A DNA stretch of 7,692 bases from VGRF01 sp964460485. GTDB taxonomy: Bacteria; Myxococcota_A; UBA9160; UBA6930. Shown one piece after another: positions 1-6,791 of the stretch. The position numbers and the translations under genes were made by a program. The notes under the pieces are model-generated. The model did no database searches and was not told the origin of the DNA. It saw nothing but the letters and a program-made list of their open reading frames with translations. Position 1 is the stretch's first letter. Each line of letters starts with the position of its first letter. The stretch is taken from positions 1 through 7,692 of the forward strand of contig CAYWRY010000170.1 in the NCBI GenBank assembly GCA_964460485.1, in the 5' to 3' direction.

Positions 1-1070
1 GCGACTTCGGCATCGGCGAGGTCTTCCAGCTGATCGGCCAGCAGCAGAAGACGGGCGTGCTCGACGTGACGGGCGAGACGGAGCGGGTGCGCATCGCCTT
101 CGACCGCGGGTCGGTGGTGTGGGGCGAGCCGGTAGGCCCTTACGAGCGCGCGGCGCTCGGCGACCTGCTCGTCCGCAGCGGCCTCGTGCCGGCGGAGCGC
201 ATGCTGAAGCTCGAGAAGAGCGTCCAGGACGGCGAGGGCGACCTGCTCGGCCTGATCGCGCGCTGGGGAGAGCTGGGCGAAGCGCAGCTCCAGGAAGCCG
301 TGGAGCTGCTCACGCGCAACACCATGTTCACCTTGCTGCGCTGGACGCAGGGATCCTTCCACTTCACCGCGCAGCCCGTGGCGGGCGAGGGCGACGCGGC
401 CCGCGGCACGCCGGCCGAGCAGATCCTGATGGACGGCCTGCGCATGGTCGACGAGTGGCGCACGTTCGACGCCGACGCGCGCGAGTTCGAGACCGTCTGG
501 CGTCGCAGCGAGGCCTTCGACCTGTTCCGCGAGCGCGCCGAGGGCGACTCGCCCGCGCGGCTCGCCCAAGCGGAACGCGTGTTCATGCTGGTGGACGGCC
601 GCTCGCCGGCGCGGCGCGTGGTCGACTTCGCGCGGCTCGGGGAGTTCGAGGGCGTCTACTGGCTGTCGCGCCTGCGCCGCGCGGGCGTGATCGAGCCGCT
701 GCGCCGCGAATCCTCGCGCCCGCTGCGCCGCGCGCGGCTCTCGTTCTCGCTGGCGCCGCTCGCCTCGCTGCGCGTGGTGATTCCGTTCGCGTGCGCCGCG
801 CTCGGTGTGCTGGCGCTGGTCGGCCAGCGCGCAAGCGAACGCGCCCCGGCCGAAGGGGCGCGCGCCGCCCAGCGAGCCGCCGCGGCCGCGTTCGAGCGCG
901 CTCTGCTCCGCAACGCCGTCGAGGCCTATCGCTTCCGACACGGGAAGTGGCCGGCCGACGTCGCGGAGGCGGTGCGGAGCCTCGAGCTGCCCTTGGCGAC
1001 GGAGAGGGCCGACGCATACTATTTTGCGCGCCGCGGCGACAACTTCGTGGTGTTGTTGCCCGAGGAGTAG
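1..1070 (+). CDS. DUF4388 domain protein with one transmembrane segment (5' partial)
   Basis: The reading frame is open from base 3, so the real start lies before the window; a GTG at 57 is internal. The first residues (DFGIGEVFQLIGQQQKTGVL) match the opening of DUF4388, so probably only some 10-20 residues are missing. In order I see: DUF4388 over about the first 135 residues; a linker; a segment at nt 591-702 (GRSPARRVVDF...RAGVIEPL) like the small winged-helix-type module that often follows DUF4388; an Arg-rich stretch; one hydrophobic helix at about nt 765-825; and a C-terminal part with AYRFRHGKWPADV, resembling the periplasmic part of type II secretion pseudopilins. Basic residues before the helix suggest the DUF4388 part is cytoplasmic and the last 80 residues or so are periplasmic. 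Function is unknown; DUF4388 proteins are common in deltaproteobacteria and thought to be regulatory. It ends in TAG, 21 bases before phoH, probably in the same transcript. Confidence 0.85.
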   Translation, partial: DFGIGEVFQLIGQQQKTGVLDVTGETERVRIAFDRGSVVWGEPVGPYERAALGDLLVRSGLVPAERMLKLEKSVQDGEGDLLGLIARWGELGEAQLQEAVELLTRNTMFTLLRWTQGSFHFTAQPVAGEGDAARGTPAEQILMDGLRMVDEWRTFDADAREFETVWRRSEAFDLFRERAEGDSPARLAQAERVFMLVDGRSPARRVVDFARLGEFEGVYWLSRLRRAGVIEPLRRESSRPLRRARLSFSLAPLASLRVVIPFACAALGVLALVGQRASERAPAEGARAAQRAAAAAFERALLRNAVEAYRFRHGKWPADVAEAVRSLELPLATERADAYYFARRGDNFVVLLPEE

Positions 1071-1079
1071 CTTTACGAC

Positions 1080-1083
1080 GGAG
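1080..1083 (+). promoter_or_regulatory. Shine-Dalgarno site (GGAG) of phoH
   Basis: GGAG lies 8 bases before the CTG at 1092, in the 21-base spacer between the DUF4388 gene and phoH. It is the only purine-rich ribosome site near the beginning of the PhoH-like homology, and its spacing is what makes CTG 1092 the preferred start. Confidence 0.55.
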
Positions 1084-1091
1084 CGACCCCA

Positions 1092-2162
1092 CTGAGCGCG
1101 CGAGAGGCCACGAGTCGTCAGACGCTCGTCTTCGACGACAATCAGCTCGCCTCCGCGCTGTACGGGGAACGCGAGCGGACGCTGCGCATCGTCGAGCAAG
1201 ACCTCGGGATCTCGGTGCACGCGCGCGGAAATCAGGTGCGCTTGGCCGGCGCCGAGGACCGCGTGAAGCTCGGGCGCGAGGTGCTCGAGCAGCTCTACGG
1301 GCTGCTGCGCGAGGGTCGCTCGGTCGCTCCCAGGGACGTCCACTCCGCGATCCAGGCGGTCGCCACCCAGCCGGGCACCGCGCTGCGCGAGGTCTACACC
1401 GACGTGCTGTCGCACGTGGGCTCGCGCCGGCGCATCGCCGCGAAGAACCTCTCGCAGCGCCGCTACATCGAGCTGATCGAGGCTCACGACATCGTGATCT
1501 CGATCGGCCCCGCCGGCACCGGCAAGACCTACCTCGCGATGGCGATGGCGATCGCGGCGCTGAATCGGCAGGAGATCGCGCGCGTGATCCTCGCTCGGCC
1601 GGCCGTCGAGGCCGGCGAGAAGCTCGGCTTCCTGCCCGGCAACCTCGCGGAGAAGGTGAACCCGTACCTCCGCCCGCTCTACGACGCGCTGCACGACATG
1701 ATGGACTTCGACAAGGCGCAGCGGCTGATGGAGCGCGGGGTGATCGAGGTGGCGCCGCTCGCCTTCATGCGCGGCCGCACGCTGAACGAGTCGTTCGTGA
1801 TCCTCGACGAGGCGCAGAACACGACGCCCGAGCAGATGAAGATGTTCTTGACCCGCCTCGGCTACGACTCGAAGGCGGTCATCACCGGCGACGTGACGCA
1901 GATCGACCTGCCTTCGCAGCAGGGCAGCGGTCTGATCGACGCGCTCGACGTGCTGCGCGACGTCGAGGGCATCGGCTTCATGCGCTTCACGGACCTCGAC
2001 GTGGTGCGGCACCCGCTCGTGCAGGCGATCGTGCGCGCCTACGACCGGCGCAGCGCGGGGCTGCTCGAGCGCGCCCGCGACGAGGTGAACGGCGAGCGGA
2101 ACGGCGACGGGGAGCGCGCCGCCGGCAACGGTGGCGGCGAGGACGGCCCGGCGGCGAAATGA
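1092..2162 (+). CDS. phoH: PhoH-family ATPase (YbeZ type)
   Basis: Predicted 356 residues, a usual length for PhoH/YbeZ. The family is a cytoplasmic P-loop NTPase linked to RNA metabolism and often coupled to the YbeY RNase. Visible motifs (CTG counted as 1): an N-terminal region of the usual PhoH type (TLVFDDNQLASALYGER, then GISVHARGNQVRLAG), Walker A GPAGTGKT at 139-146, Walker B VILDE at 236-240 followed by AQNTTPEQMKMFLTRLG, and GDVTQIDLP. The last 30 residues or so are a Gly/Asn/Glu-rich tail. Start choice: no ATG, GTG or TTG lies in frame between the upstream stop and GTG 1215, yet the homology clearly begins upstream of 1215. CTG 1092, 8 bases after GGAG, is the best candidate. The stop TGA overlaps the ybeY start as ATGA. 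The family assignment is secure; the start codon is inferred. Confidence 0.93.
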   Translation: MSAREATSRQTLVFDDNQLASALYGERERTLRIVEQDLGISVHARGNQVRLAGAEDRVKLGREVLEQLYGLLREGRSVAPRDVHSAIQAVATQPGTALREVYTDVLSHVGSRRRIAAKNLSQRRYIELIEAHDIVISIGPAGTGKTYLAMAMAIAALNRQEIARVILARPAVEAGEKLGFLPGNLAEKVNPYLRPLYDALHDMMDFDKAQRLMERGVIEVAPLAFMRGRTLNESFVILDEAQNTTPEQMKMFLTRLGYDSKAVITGDVTQIDLPSQQGSGLIDALDVLRDVEGIGFMRFTDLDVVRHPLVQAIVRAYDRRSAGLLERARDEVNGERNGDGERAAGNGGGEDGPAAK

Positions 2163-2593
2163 ACGTGCGCCTGGCGGGCCCGCCGCGCGGCGCGCCGCGC
2201 TTCGATCGCCGGCTGCTCGCGCGGCGCGCGCGCCGCGTGCTCGCAGCGCTCGGCCTGCCGCGCGCCGAGCTTTCGCTCGCGTTGGTCGGCGACGCCGCGA
2301 TCGCACGGCTCAACGCCTCGCACCGCGGGAGGCGCGGGCCCACGGACGTGCTGTCCTACTCGCTCCTGCAGGGCGCGCACACCGGGCATCGCGGCGAGTT
2401 GTTGGGGGACGTGGTGATCGGCGTCGGAGTCGCGGCGCGGCAGGCGCGCGAGCTCGGCCACTCGCTGAACGACGAGCTGCTTCGCCTGCTCATCCACGGC
2501 GTGCTGCACCTGCTGGGCTACGACCACGAAGTGCCGCGCGACGCGAGGCGCATGCGGGCGAAGGAGCGCGCGCTCTGGAAGGCGGTGGCCTGA
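2159..2593 (+). CDS. ybeY: Endoribonuclease YbeY (rRNA maturation factor)
   Basis: A 144-residue protein of the UPF0054/YbeY family: a zinc-dependent single-strand endoribonuclease acting in 16S rRNA 3'-end maturation and ribosome quality control. Two signatures are visible: PTDVLSY in the first half, and HGVLHLLGYDH near the C-terminus, which supplies the three metal-binding histidines H113, H117 and H123. Length is close to the usual 150 or so. The N-terminus is rich in Arg and Ala but keeps the family pattern. ATG 2159 overlaps the phoH stop (ATGA) and the stop TGA shares one base with the lnt ATG, so it is probably translated by coupling from phoH; I see no strong ribosome site of its own. 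PhoH-YbeY adjacency is widely conserved and supports a shared RNA-processing role. Confidence 0.95.
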   Translation: MNVRLAGPPRGAPRFDRRLLARRARRVLAALGLPRAELSLALVGDAAIARLNASHRGRRGPTDVLSYSLLQGAHTGHRGELLGDVVIGVGVAARQARELGHSLNDELLRLLIHGVLHLLGYDHEVPRDARRMRAKERALWKAVA

Positions 2594-4167
2594 TGCCCTG
2601 GCGCTGGATGCTCGCGTACGTCGCGGCGACGTTCTTCGCGTTCCCGCAGCCGATCCGCGGCGACTTCGTGCTCGACCTCGGCCTCGTGCTCGCGCCCGCC
2701 GCGCCCGCGCTGCTGCTCGTCGCACTGCGCGGCCTCGCGCCCGGGCGCGCGCTGAGCGTCGGCTTCGTCGCGGGCTGGCTCGCCAACGCGGCGCTGTTGC
2801 ACTGGGGATACGTCGTGACCGTCACCTACGGCCACGCGCCCGTCGCCGTCGGCCTGCTCGCGCCGTTCGGCATGGCGCTCTATCCAGCGGCATTCGTCGC
2901 GTGCTTCGCGTTTATCGTCGCGCTGCTCGCGCGGCGCAGGCTTGCGAATCCGCTGCTGCTCGCGGCGGTGTGGACCACGGGCGAGTGGCTGCGCTCGTGG
3001 GTGCTGACGGGTTTCACCTGGGGCGGGCTCGGATATGCGTGGCACGCGAACGTCCTGCACCTCGCGTTGACGGCGATCACAGGCGTCTACGGGCTCAGCT
3101 TCCTCGCGGTCGTGCTCGGCGCGAGCGCGCTTCGCGTCGTCGAGGAGCGTCGCGGCGGGGCGAGCGCCTGGCGCGAACTCGTTCTCGCGGCCGCAGTGCT
3201 GGCCGTGACCGCCGCGCTCGCCGCTTGGCAGACGGTCGCGGATCGCCCGATCTACGAACGGCAGCCGCGGGTCCGCGTCGCCGCGCTCCAGGGCAACATC
3301 GACCAGAACCAGAAGTGGAGCGAGCAGGCGTTCGAGGAGACGCTGCTCGCGTACGAGGAGCTCACGCGCCGCGCGGCGGCGGACGGCGCACAGCTGATCG
3401 TTTGGCCCGAGACGGCGGTGCCCGCCCCCCTCGCGATTCCCGACCTGCACGATCGCATCGCCGCGCTGGCGCGCGAGGTGCGCACGCCGCTGATCGTCGG
3501 CGCGGTCGGCATGGACTTCGACGCGCAGGGCCGACGCACCGCGCACTACGACAGCGCCTTCGTGTTCTCCGCGGAGGGCGAGCTGCTCGACCGCTACGAC
3601 AAGACGCACCTCGTGCCGTTCGGCGAGTACCTGCCGCTGCGCCCGCTGCTCGGGCGCTTCGTCCGCGCGATCGCGACGGGCTCGATCCAGAACGACGTGA
3701 GCGAGGGAGAGCGCGTGCGCGCGATCGACGTGCCGCTGACCGGGTGGCCGGACCGCGTGCGCGTGGGCATCCCGATCTGTTACGAGCTGATCTTCCCGGA
3801 CCTCGTGCGCCGCTTCGCTGAGGACGGTGCGGAGCTACTAGTCGGGATCACCAACGACGCCTGGTACGGGCGTACGGGCTCGCCCTACCAGTTTCTCGCG
3901 ATGACGGCGCTGCGCTCGGCGGAGACCCGGGTGGCGGGAGTGCGCTCGGCGAACACGGGGGTGTCGGCCCTGGTCGGCTCGAACGGACGGGCTCGCGCGA
4001 CGACCGCGATCTTCGAGCGCGACCTCGTGGTGGGCGAGCTGCCGATCCTCGAGCGGGATCGCCCGTCCTTCTACGCCCGCCATGGCGACCTCTTCGCCCA
4101 CGCCTGCACAGTCGCTACGGTGCTCGGCTGCTTCTTCGCATTCCTCCGAGGCCGCAACCAGCCATGA
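2593..4167 (+). CDS. lnt: Apolipoprotein N-acyltransferase
   Basis: A 524-residue inner-membrane enzyme that transfers a third acyl chain from phospholipid to the N-terminal cysteine of lipoproteins. The first 215 residues or so hold about seven hydrophobic segments, followed by a periplasmic nitrilase-fold domain at about 225-485 and a last membrane helix at about 497-517. The catalytic triad is recognisable: E273 in VWPETAVPAP, K337 in YDKTHLVPFGEYLPL and C396 in GIPICYELIFPDL; E345 of GEY and the NDAWYG motif are also present. Length fits the family (E. coli 512). The start ATG shares one base with the ybeY stop (TGATG); GGAAGG lies 10 bases upstream, inside ybeY. The stop overlaps the prfB start as ATGA. 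In E. coli ybeX separates ybeY from lnt; here it is missing. All key residues are intact, so the enzyme should be active. Confidence 0.97.
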   Translation: MPWRWMLAYVAATFFAFPQPIRGDFVLDLGLVLAPAAPALLLVALRGLAPGRALSVGFVAGWLANAALLHWGYVVTVTYGHAPVAVGLLAPFGMALYPAAFVACFAFIVALLARRRLANPLLLAAVWTTGEWLRSWVLTGFTWGGLGYAWHANVLHLALTAITGVYGLSFLAVVLGASALRVVEERRGGASAWRELVLAAAVLAVTAALAAWQTVADRPIYERQPRVRVAALQGNIDQNQKWSEQAFEETLLAYEELTRRAAADGAQLIVWPETAVPAPLAIPDLHDRIAALAREVRTPLIVGAVGMDFDAQGRRTAHYDSAFVFSAEGELLDRYDKTHLVPFGEYLPLRPLLGRFVRAIATGSIQNDVSEGERVRAIDVPLTGWPDRVRVGIPICYELIFPDLVRRFAEDGAELLVGITNDAWYGRTGSPYQFLAMTALRSAETRVAGVRSANTGVSALVGSNGRARATTAIFERDLVVGELPILERDRPSFYARHGDLFAHACTVATVLGCFFAFLRGRNQP

Positions 4168-5316
4168 GCGCACCCACCGCACCCCAACAACTGGATCGCG
4201 TCGAGCTGGCGCAGCGCGCAAAGGCGCAGCGCGCGCGCTTCGACGAGTTTCGGGGGCGGCTTTGACGAGCCCGCGCTCCGCGCGCGGCTCCAGCAGCTCG
4301 ACGCCGACGCCGCGAAGCCCGACCTGTGGGACCACCGCGAGCGCGCCCAGCAGGTCCTGAGGGAGAAGCGCGCGGTCGAGCGAGAGCTCGCCGCCATCGC
4401 CGCCATCGCCGAGGCGCAGAGCGACGCCGAGGTGCTGCTCGAGCTCGCGACGGAGGCCGACGACGCGGACGCCACGCGCGAGGCCGGCGAGAAGCTCGCG
4501 CTCGCCGAGGAGCGCCTCGCGGAGGCCGAGCTGCAGCGCCTGCTGGGCGGCGAGTACGACCTCGGGAACGCGATCGTGACGATCTCCGCCGGTGCGGGCG
4601 GCACCGACGCCGCGGACTGGGCACAGATGCTCCTGAAGATGTACGGGCGCTGGTGCGAGGAGCACGACTACAAGGTCGAGATGATCGACGTCCAGGAGGG
4701 CGACGAGGCCGGCTTGCGCAGCGTCACCTTCACCGTCGCCGGCGACTACGCGTTCGGGTACCTGAAGGAGGAGAACGGCGTGCACCGCTTGGTGCGCATC
4801 TCGCCCTTCGATGCGCAGGCGCGCCGCCACACCGCCTTCGCGAACGTGCTGGTCGTCCCCGAGCTCGACGACGAGGTGGAGGTCGAGATCGACGAGAAGG
4901 ATCTGCGCGTCGACACCTACCGCTCCGGCGGGGCCGGGGGGCAGCACGTCAACAAGACCGACTCGGCGGTGCGCCTCACGCACATTCCGAGCGGCATCGT
5001 CGTGCAGTGCCAGAGCGAGCGCTCGCAGCACAAGAACCGCTCGAAGGCGATGAAGGTGCTGCGCGCGCGCCTGCACGAGAAGGCGCGCCTCGAGCAGGAA
5101 GAGCGGAAGGCGGCGCTGGCGGGGGACAAGGCCGACGTCTCGTTTGGCTCGCAGATCCGCTCCTACACGCTGAACCCGACGCAGCGCGTGAAGGACCACC
5201 GCACCGACGTCGAGATCGGCAACGCGCAGGGCGTGCTCGACGGCGACATCGACGAGTTCATCCGCGCGTCGCTGCTGCAGAAGGCGGCGGCGCGCAGGCC
5301 GGGGGCCTCGGCGTGA
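4164..5316 (+). CDS. prfB: Peptide chain release factor 2, with programmed +1 frameshift
   Basis: The product is read in two parts: 4164-4262 (33 codons), then a +1 shift at CTT TGA C and 4264-5316 (350 codons), giving 383 residues. RF2 releases the finished peptide at UGA and UAA codons. Visible motifs: a coiled-coil-like N-terminal region rich in Glu, Ala and Arg; the stop-codon recognition tripeptide SPF at 213-215; and the catalytic GGQ at 258-260 within SGGAGGQHVNKTDSAVRL, followed by QCQSERSQHKNR. The junction reads FRGRL then DEPALRARLQQLD, which joins well as an RF2 sequence, so this is recoding and not a broken gene. The UGA is codon 34 here against 26 in E. coli, so the leader is slightly longer. 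Scarce RF2 should favour shifting and abundant RF2 should favour stopping (known prfB autoregulation). It overlaps lnt (ATGA) and lysS (GTGA). Confidence 0.97.
4251..4266 (+). promoter_or_regulatory. prfB programmed +1 frameshift site
   Basis: All parts of the classical RF2 recoding signal are present: a Shine-Dalgarno-like GGGGG at 4252-4256, a 3-base spacer (CGG), the slippery codon CTT at 4260-4262, in-frame TGA at 4263-4265 and the following C at 4266. The spacing from the G run to CTT equals that of the E. coli site. The spacer is CGG where E. coli has TAT. Without a shift, translation would end as a 33-residue peptide. Confidence 0.96.
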
Positions 5317-6791
5317 GCGACCACGAGCTGAAGGCGCGGCGCGAGCGTCTCGAGAAGCTGCGCGCCGCAGGCACCGACCCGTTCCCGGCGCGCACCGGTC
5401 CGCACACGCGCGTGGGCGAGCTGCGCGCGGCGCACGACGCGAAGAGCGCGGAGCAGCTCGAGGCGGAGCAGCCGGCCGCCGCCGTCGCCGGCCGTGTCCG
5501 CGCCGCGCGCAGCTTCGGCAAGCTGGTGTTCGTCACGCTCGGGGACGACGGCGCGCTGCTGCAGGTGAGCGCGCGGCGCGGCATCACGCCCGACGCGACG
5601 TTCGCGTTCGTGAAGGACCTGGACGTCGGCGACTTCGTGCGGATCGAGGGCGTGCTGTGGCGCACGCAGAAGGGCGAGCTCACGCTCGACGCGCGCGCGG
5701 GCCAGATGCTCGCCAAGGCGCTGCGGCCGCTGCCCGAGAAGTGGCACGGCCTCTCGGATGTCGAGGCGCGCTACCGGCAGCGCTACCTCGACCTGCTCTC
5801 GAATCCGCGCGCGCGCGAGATCGCGCTGCTGCGCAGCAAGGCGATCGCGTCGCTGCGGCGCACGCTCGACGCGCGCGGCTTCATCGAGGTGGAGACGCCG
5901 GTGCTGCAGCCGCTCTACGGCGGCGCGGCCGCGCGCCCGTTCACCACGTACCACGAGAAGTTCGACCAGAGCCTCTATCTGCGCATCTCTGACGAGCTCT
6001 ACCTCAAGCGCTGCATCATCGGCGGACTCGACCGCGTCTACGAGATCGCCCACAACTTTCGCAACGAGGGCATCAGCCACAAGCACAGCCCCGAGTTCAC
6101 CATGCTCGAGTGTTATCAGGCGTACGCCGATTATTCGGAGATGATGGCGCTCGTGCAGGTGCTGGTGACCGACGCAGCCCAGGCGGCGCTGGGCTCACTG
6201 TCGGTGCCCCACGGCGAGACCCGGATCGAGCTGGGCGGCGCGTGGCGGCGCGTGAAGATGGCGGACGCGATCCGCGAGGCGACGGGCATCGACATCCTCG
6301 GCGAGACGGATCTCCCGAGACTGCGCACGGCGGCTGCGGCAGCGGGAATCGCGCGCAGCGACGCGCCGACCTGGGCGCTGCTGGTGGACGAGATCTTCAG
6401 CGAGCGCGTCGAGCCCGAGCTGATCCAGCCCACGTTCGTGACCCACCATCCCACCGAGCTGTCGCCGCTGGCGAAGCGCGCGCCGGAGGACCCGCGCCTC
6501 GTCGAGCGCTTCGAGCTGTTCGTGGCGGGCATGGAACTGGCGAACGCCTTCAGCGAGCTGAACGACCCGGACGACCAGCGCGCGCGCTTCGAGGAGTCGC
6601 GCCGCGACGCGGCAGCCGGCGACGCCGAGGCGCACCCGCTCGACGAGGACTTCCTGACCGCGCTCGAGCACGGCATGCCGCCGACCGGCGGGCTCGGGGT
6701 GGGCGTTGATCGGCTGGTGCGCGTGCTCGCCGATGCGCCCAACCTGCGCGAGGTGATCCTGTTCCCCCACCTGCGACCGGAGGGGAAGTGA
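5313..6791 (+). CDS. lysS: Lysine--tRNA ligase, class II
   Basis: A 492-residue cytoplasmic enzyme charging tRNA-Lys with lysine at the expense of ATP. The N-terminal part holds a helix (LKARRERLEKLRAAGTDPFP) and an OB-fold anticodon-binding domain at about 55-150 (VAGRVRAARSFGKLVFVTLG). The catalytic core follows: motif 1 FIEVETPVLQP at 190-200, motif 2 beginning RNEG at 250-253 and running into PEFTMLECYQAYADY, and motif 3 GLGVGVDRLV with R467. Residues matching the lysine pocket of E. coli LysS are kept: E228, E266, Y268, N411 and E415 (in NAFSELNDP). Length is near the usual 500. The start GTG overlaps the prfB stop as GTGA; no ATG lies nearby in frame and the homology begins there. The prfB-lysS pair is also conserved in E. 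coli. The frame stays open upstream inside prfB, but that part is only shadow. It ends GTGA into the permease gene. Confidence 0.96.
   Translation: MSDHELKARRERLEKLRAAGTDPFPARTGPHTRVGELRAAHDAKSAEQLEAEQPAAAVAGRVRAARSFGKLVFVTLGDDGALLQVSARRGITPDATFAFVKDLDVGDFVRIEGVLWRTQKGELTLDARAGQMLAKALRPLPEKWHGLSDVEARYRQRYLDLLSNPRAREIALLRSKAIASLRRTLDARGFIEVETPVLQPLYGGAAARPFTTYHEKFDQSLYLRISDELYLKRCIIGGLDRVYEIAHNFRNEGISHKHSPEFTMLECYQAYADYSEMMALVQVLVTDAAQAALGSLSVPHGETRIELGGAWRRVKMADAIREATGIDILGETDLPRLRTAAAAAGIARSDAPTWALLVDEIFSERVEPELIQPTFVTHHPTELSPLAKRAPEDPRLVERFELFVAGMELANAFSELNDPDDQRARFEESRRDAAAGDAEAHPLDEDFLTALEHGMPPTGGLGVGVDRLVRVLADAPNLREVILFPHLRPEGK
6779..6783 (+). promoter_or_regulatory. Shine-Dalgarno site (GGAGG) of the Lol permease gene
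   Basis: GGAGG, inside the last codons of lysS, lies 4 bases before GTG 6788. The spacing is short but the match is strong; with the GTGA overlap it supports GTG 6788 as a real start, and therefore supports the long N-terminal extension of the permease. Confidence 0.6.

Noticed and set aside
119..2158. The + frame open from 119 up to the ybeY start, which would give an 824-residue protein ending in YbeY.
   Set aside because: The part before 2159 is an Arg/Ala-rich shadow of the DUF4388 and phoH genes. YbeY homology begins at ATG 2159 and matches the family length.
2518..3609. A 363-codon open frame on the - strand opposite lnt.
   Set aside because: Arg/Glu/Gln-rich antisense shadow without domain features; lnt with its catalytic triad occupies the other strand.
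4267..4290. A GC-rich hairpin directly after the frameshift site (GAGCC with GGCTC outside, CGCG with CGCG inside, one bulged C), as a stimulatory structure.
   Set aside because: It begins one base after the C of CTTTGAC, so it would already be inside the ribosome and unwound when the TGA is in the A site. prfB recoding is not known to need a downstream stem, and such hairpins arise easily at this GC content.
3838..5199. A 453-codon open frame on the - strand opposite lnt and prfB.
   Set aside because: No recognisable motif, low-complexity Val/Leu/Asp/His/Arg composition, and fully covered by the securely identified lnt and prfB.
4326..5312. An upstream extension of the lysS frame, open from 4326.
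   Set aside because: It translates to Arg/Gly/Ala-rich shadow sequence within prfB; LysRS homology begins at GTG 5313.
4164..5316. prfB as a pseudogene or as a sequencing frameshift.
   Set aside because: The frame break lies exactly at a CTT TGA C with a G-rich element 3 bases upstream, the known RF2 recoding site, and both sides match RF2.
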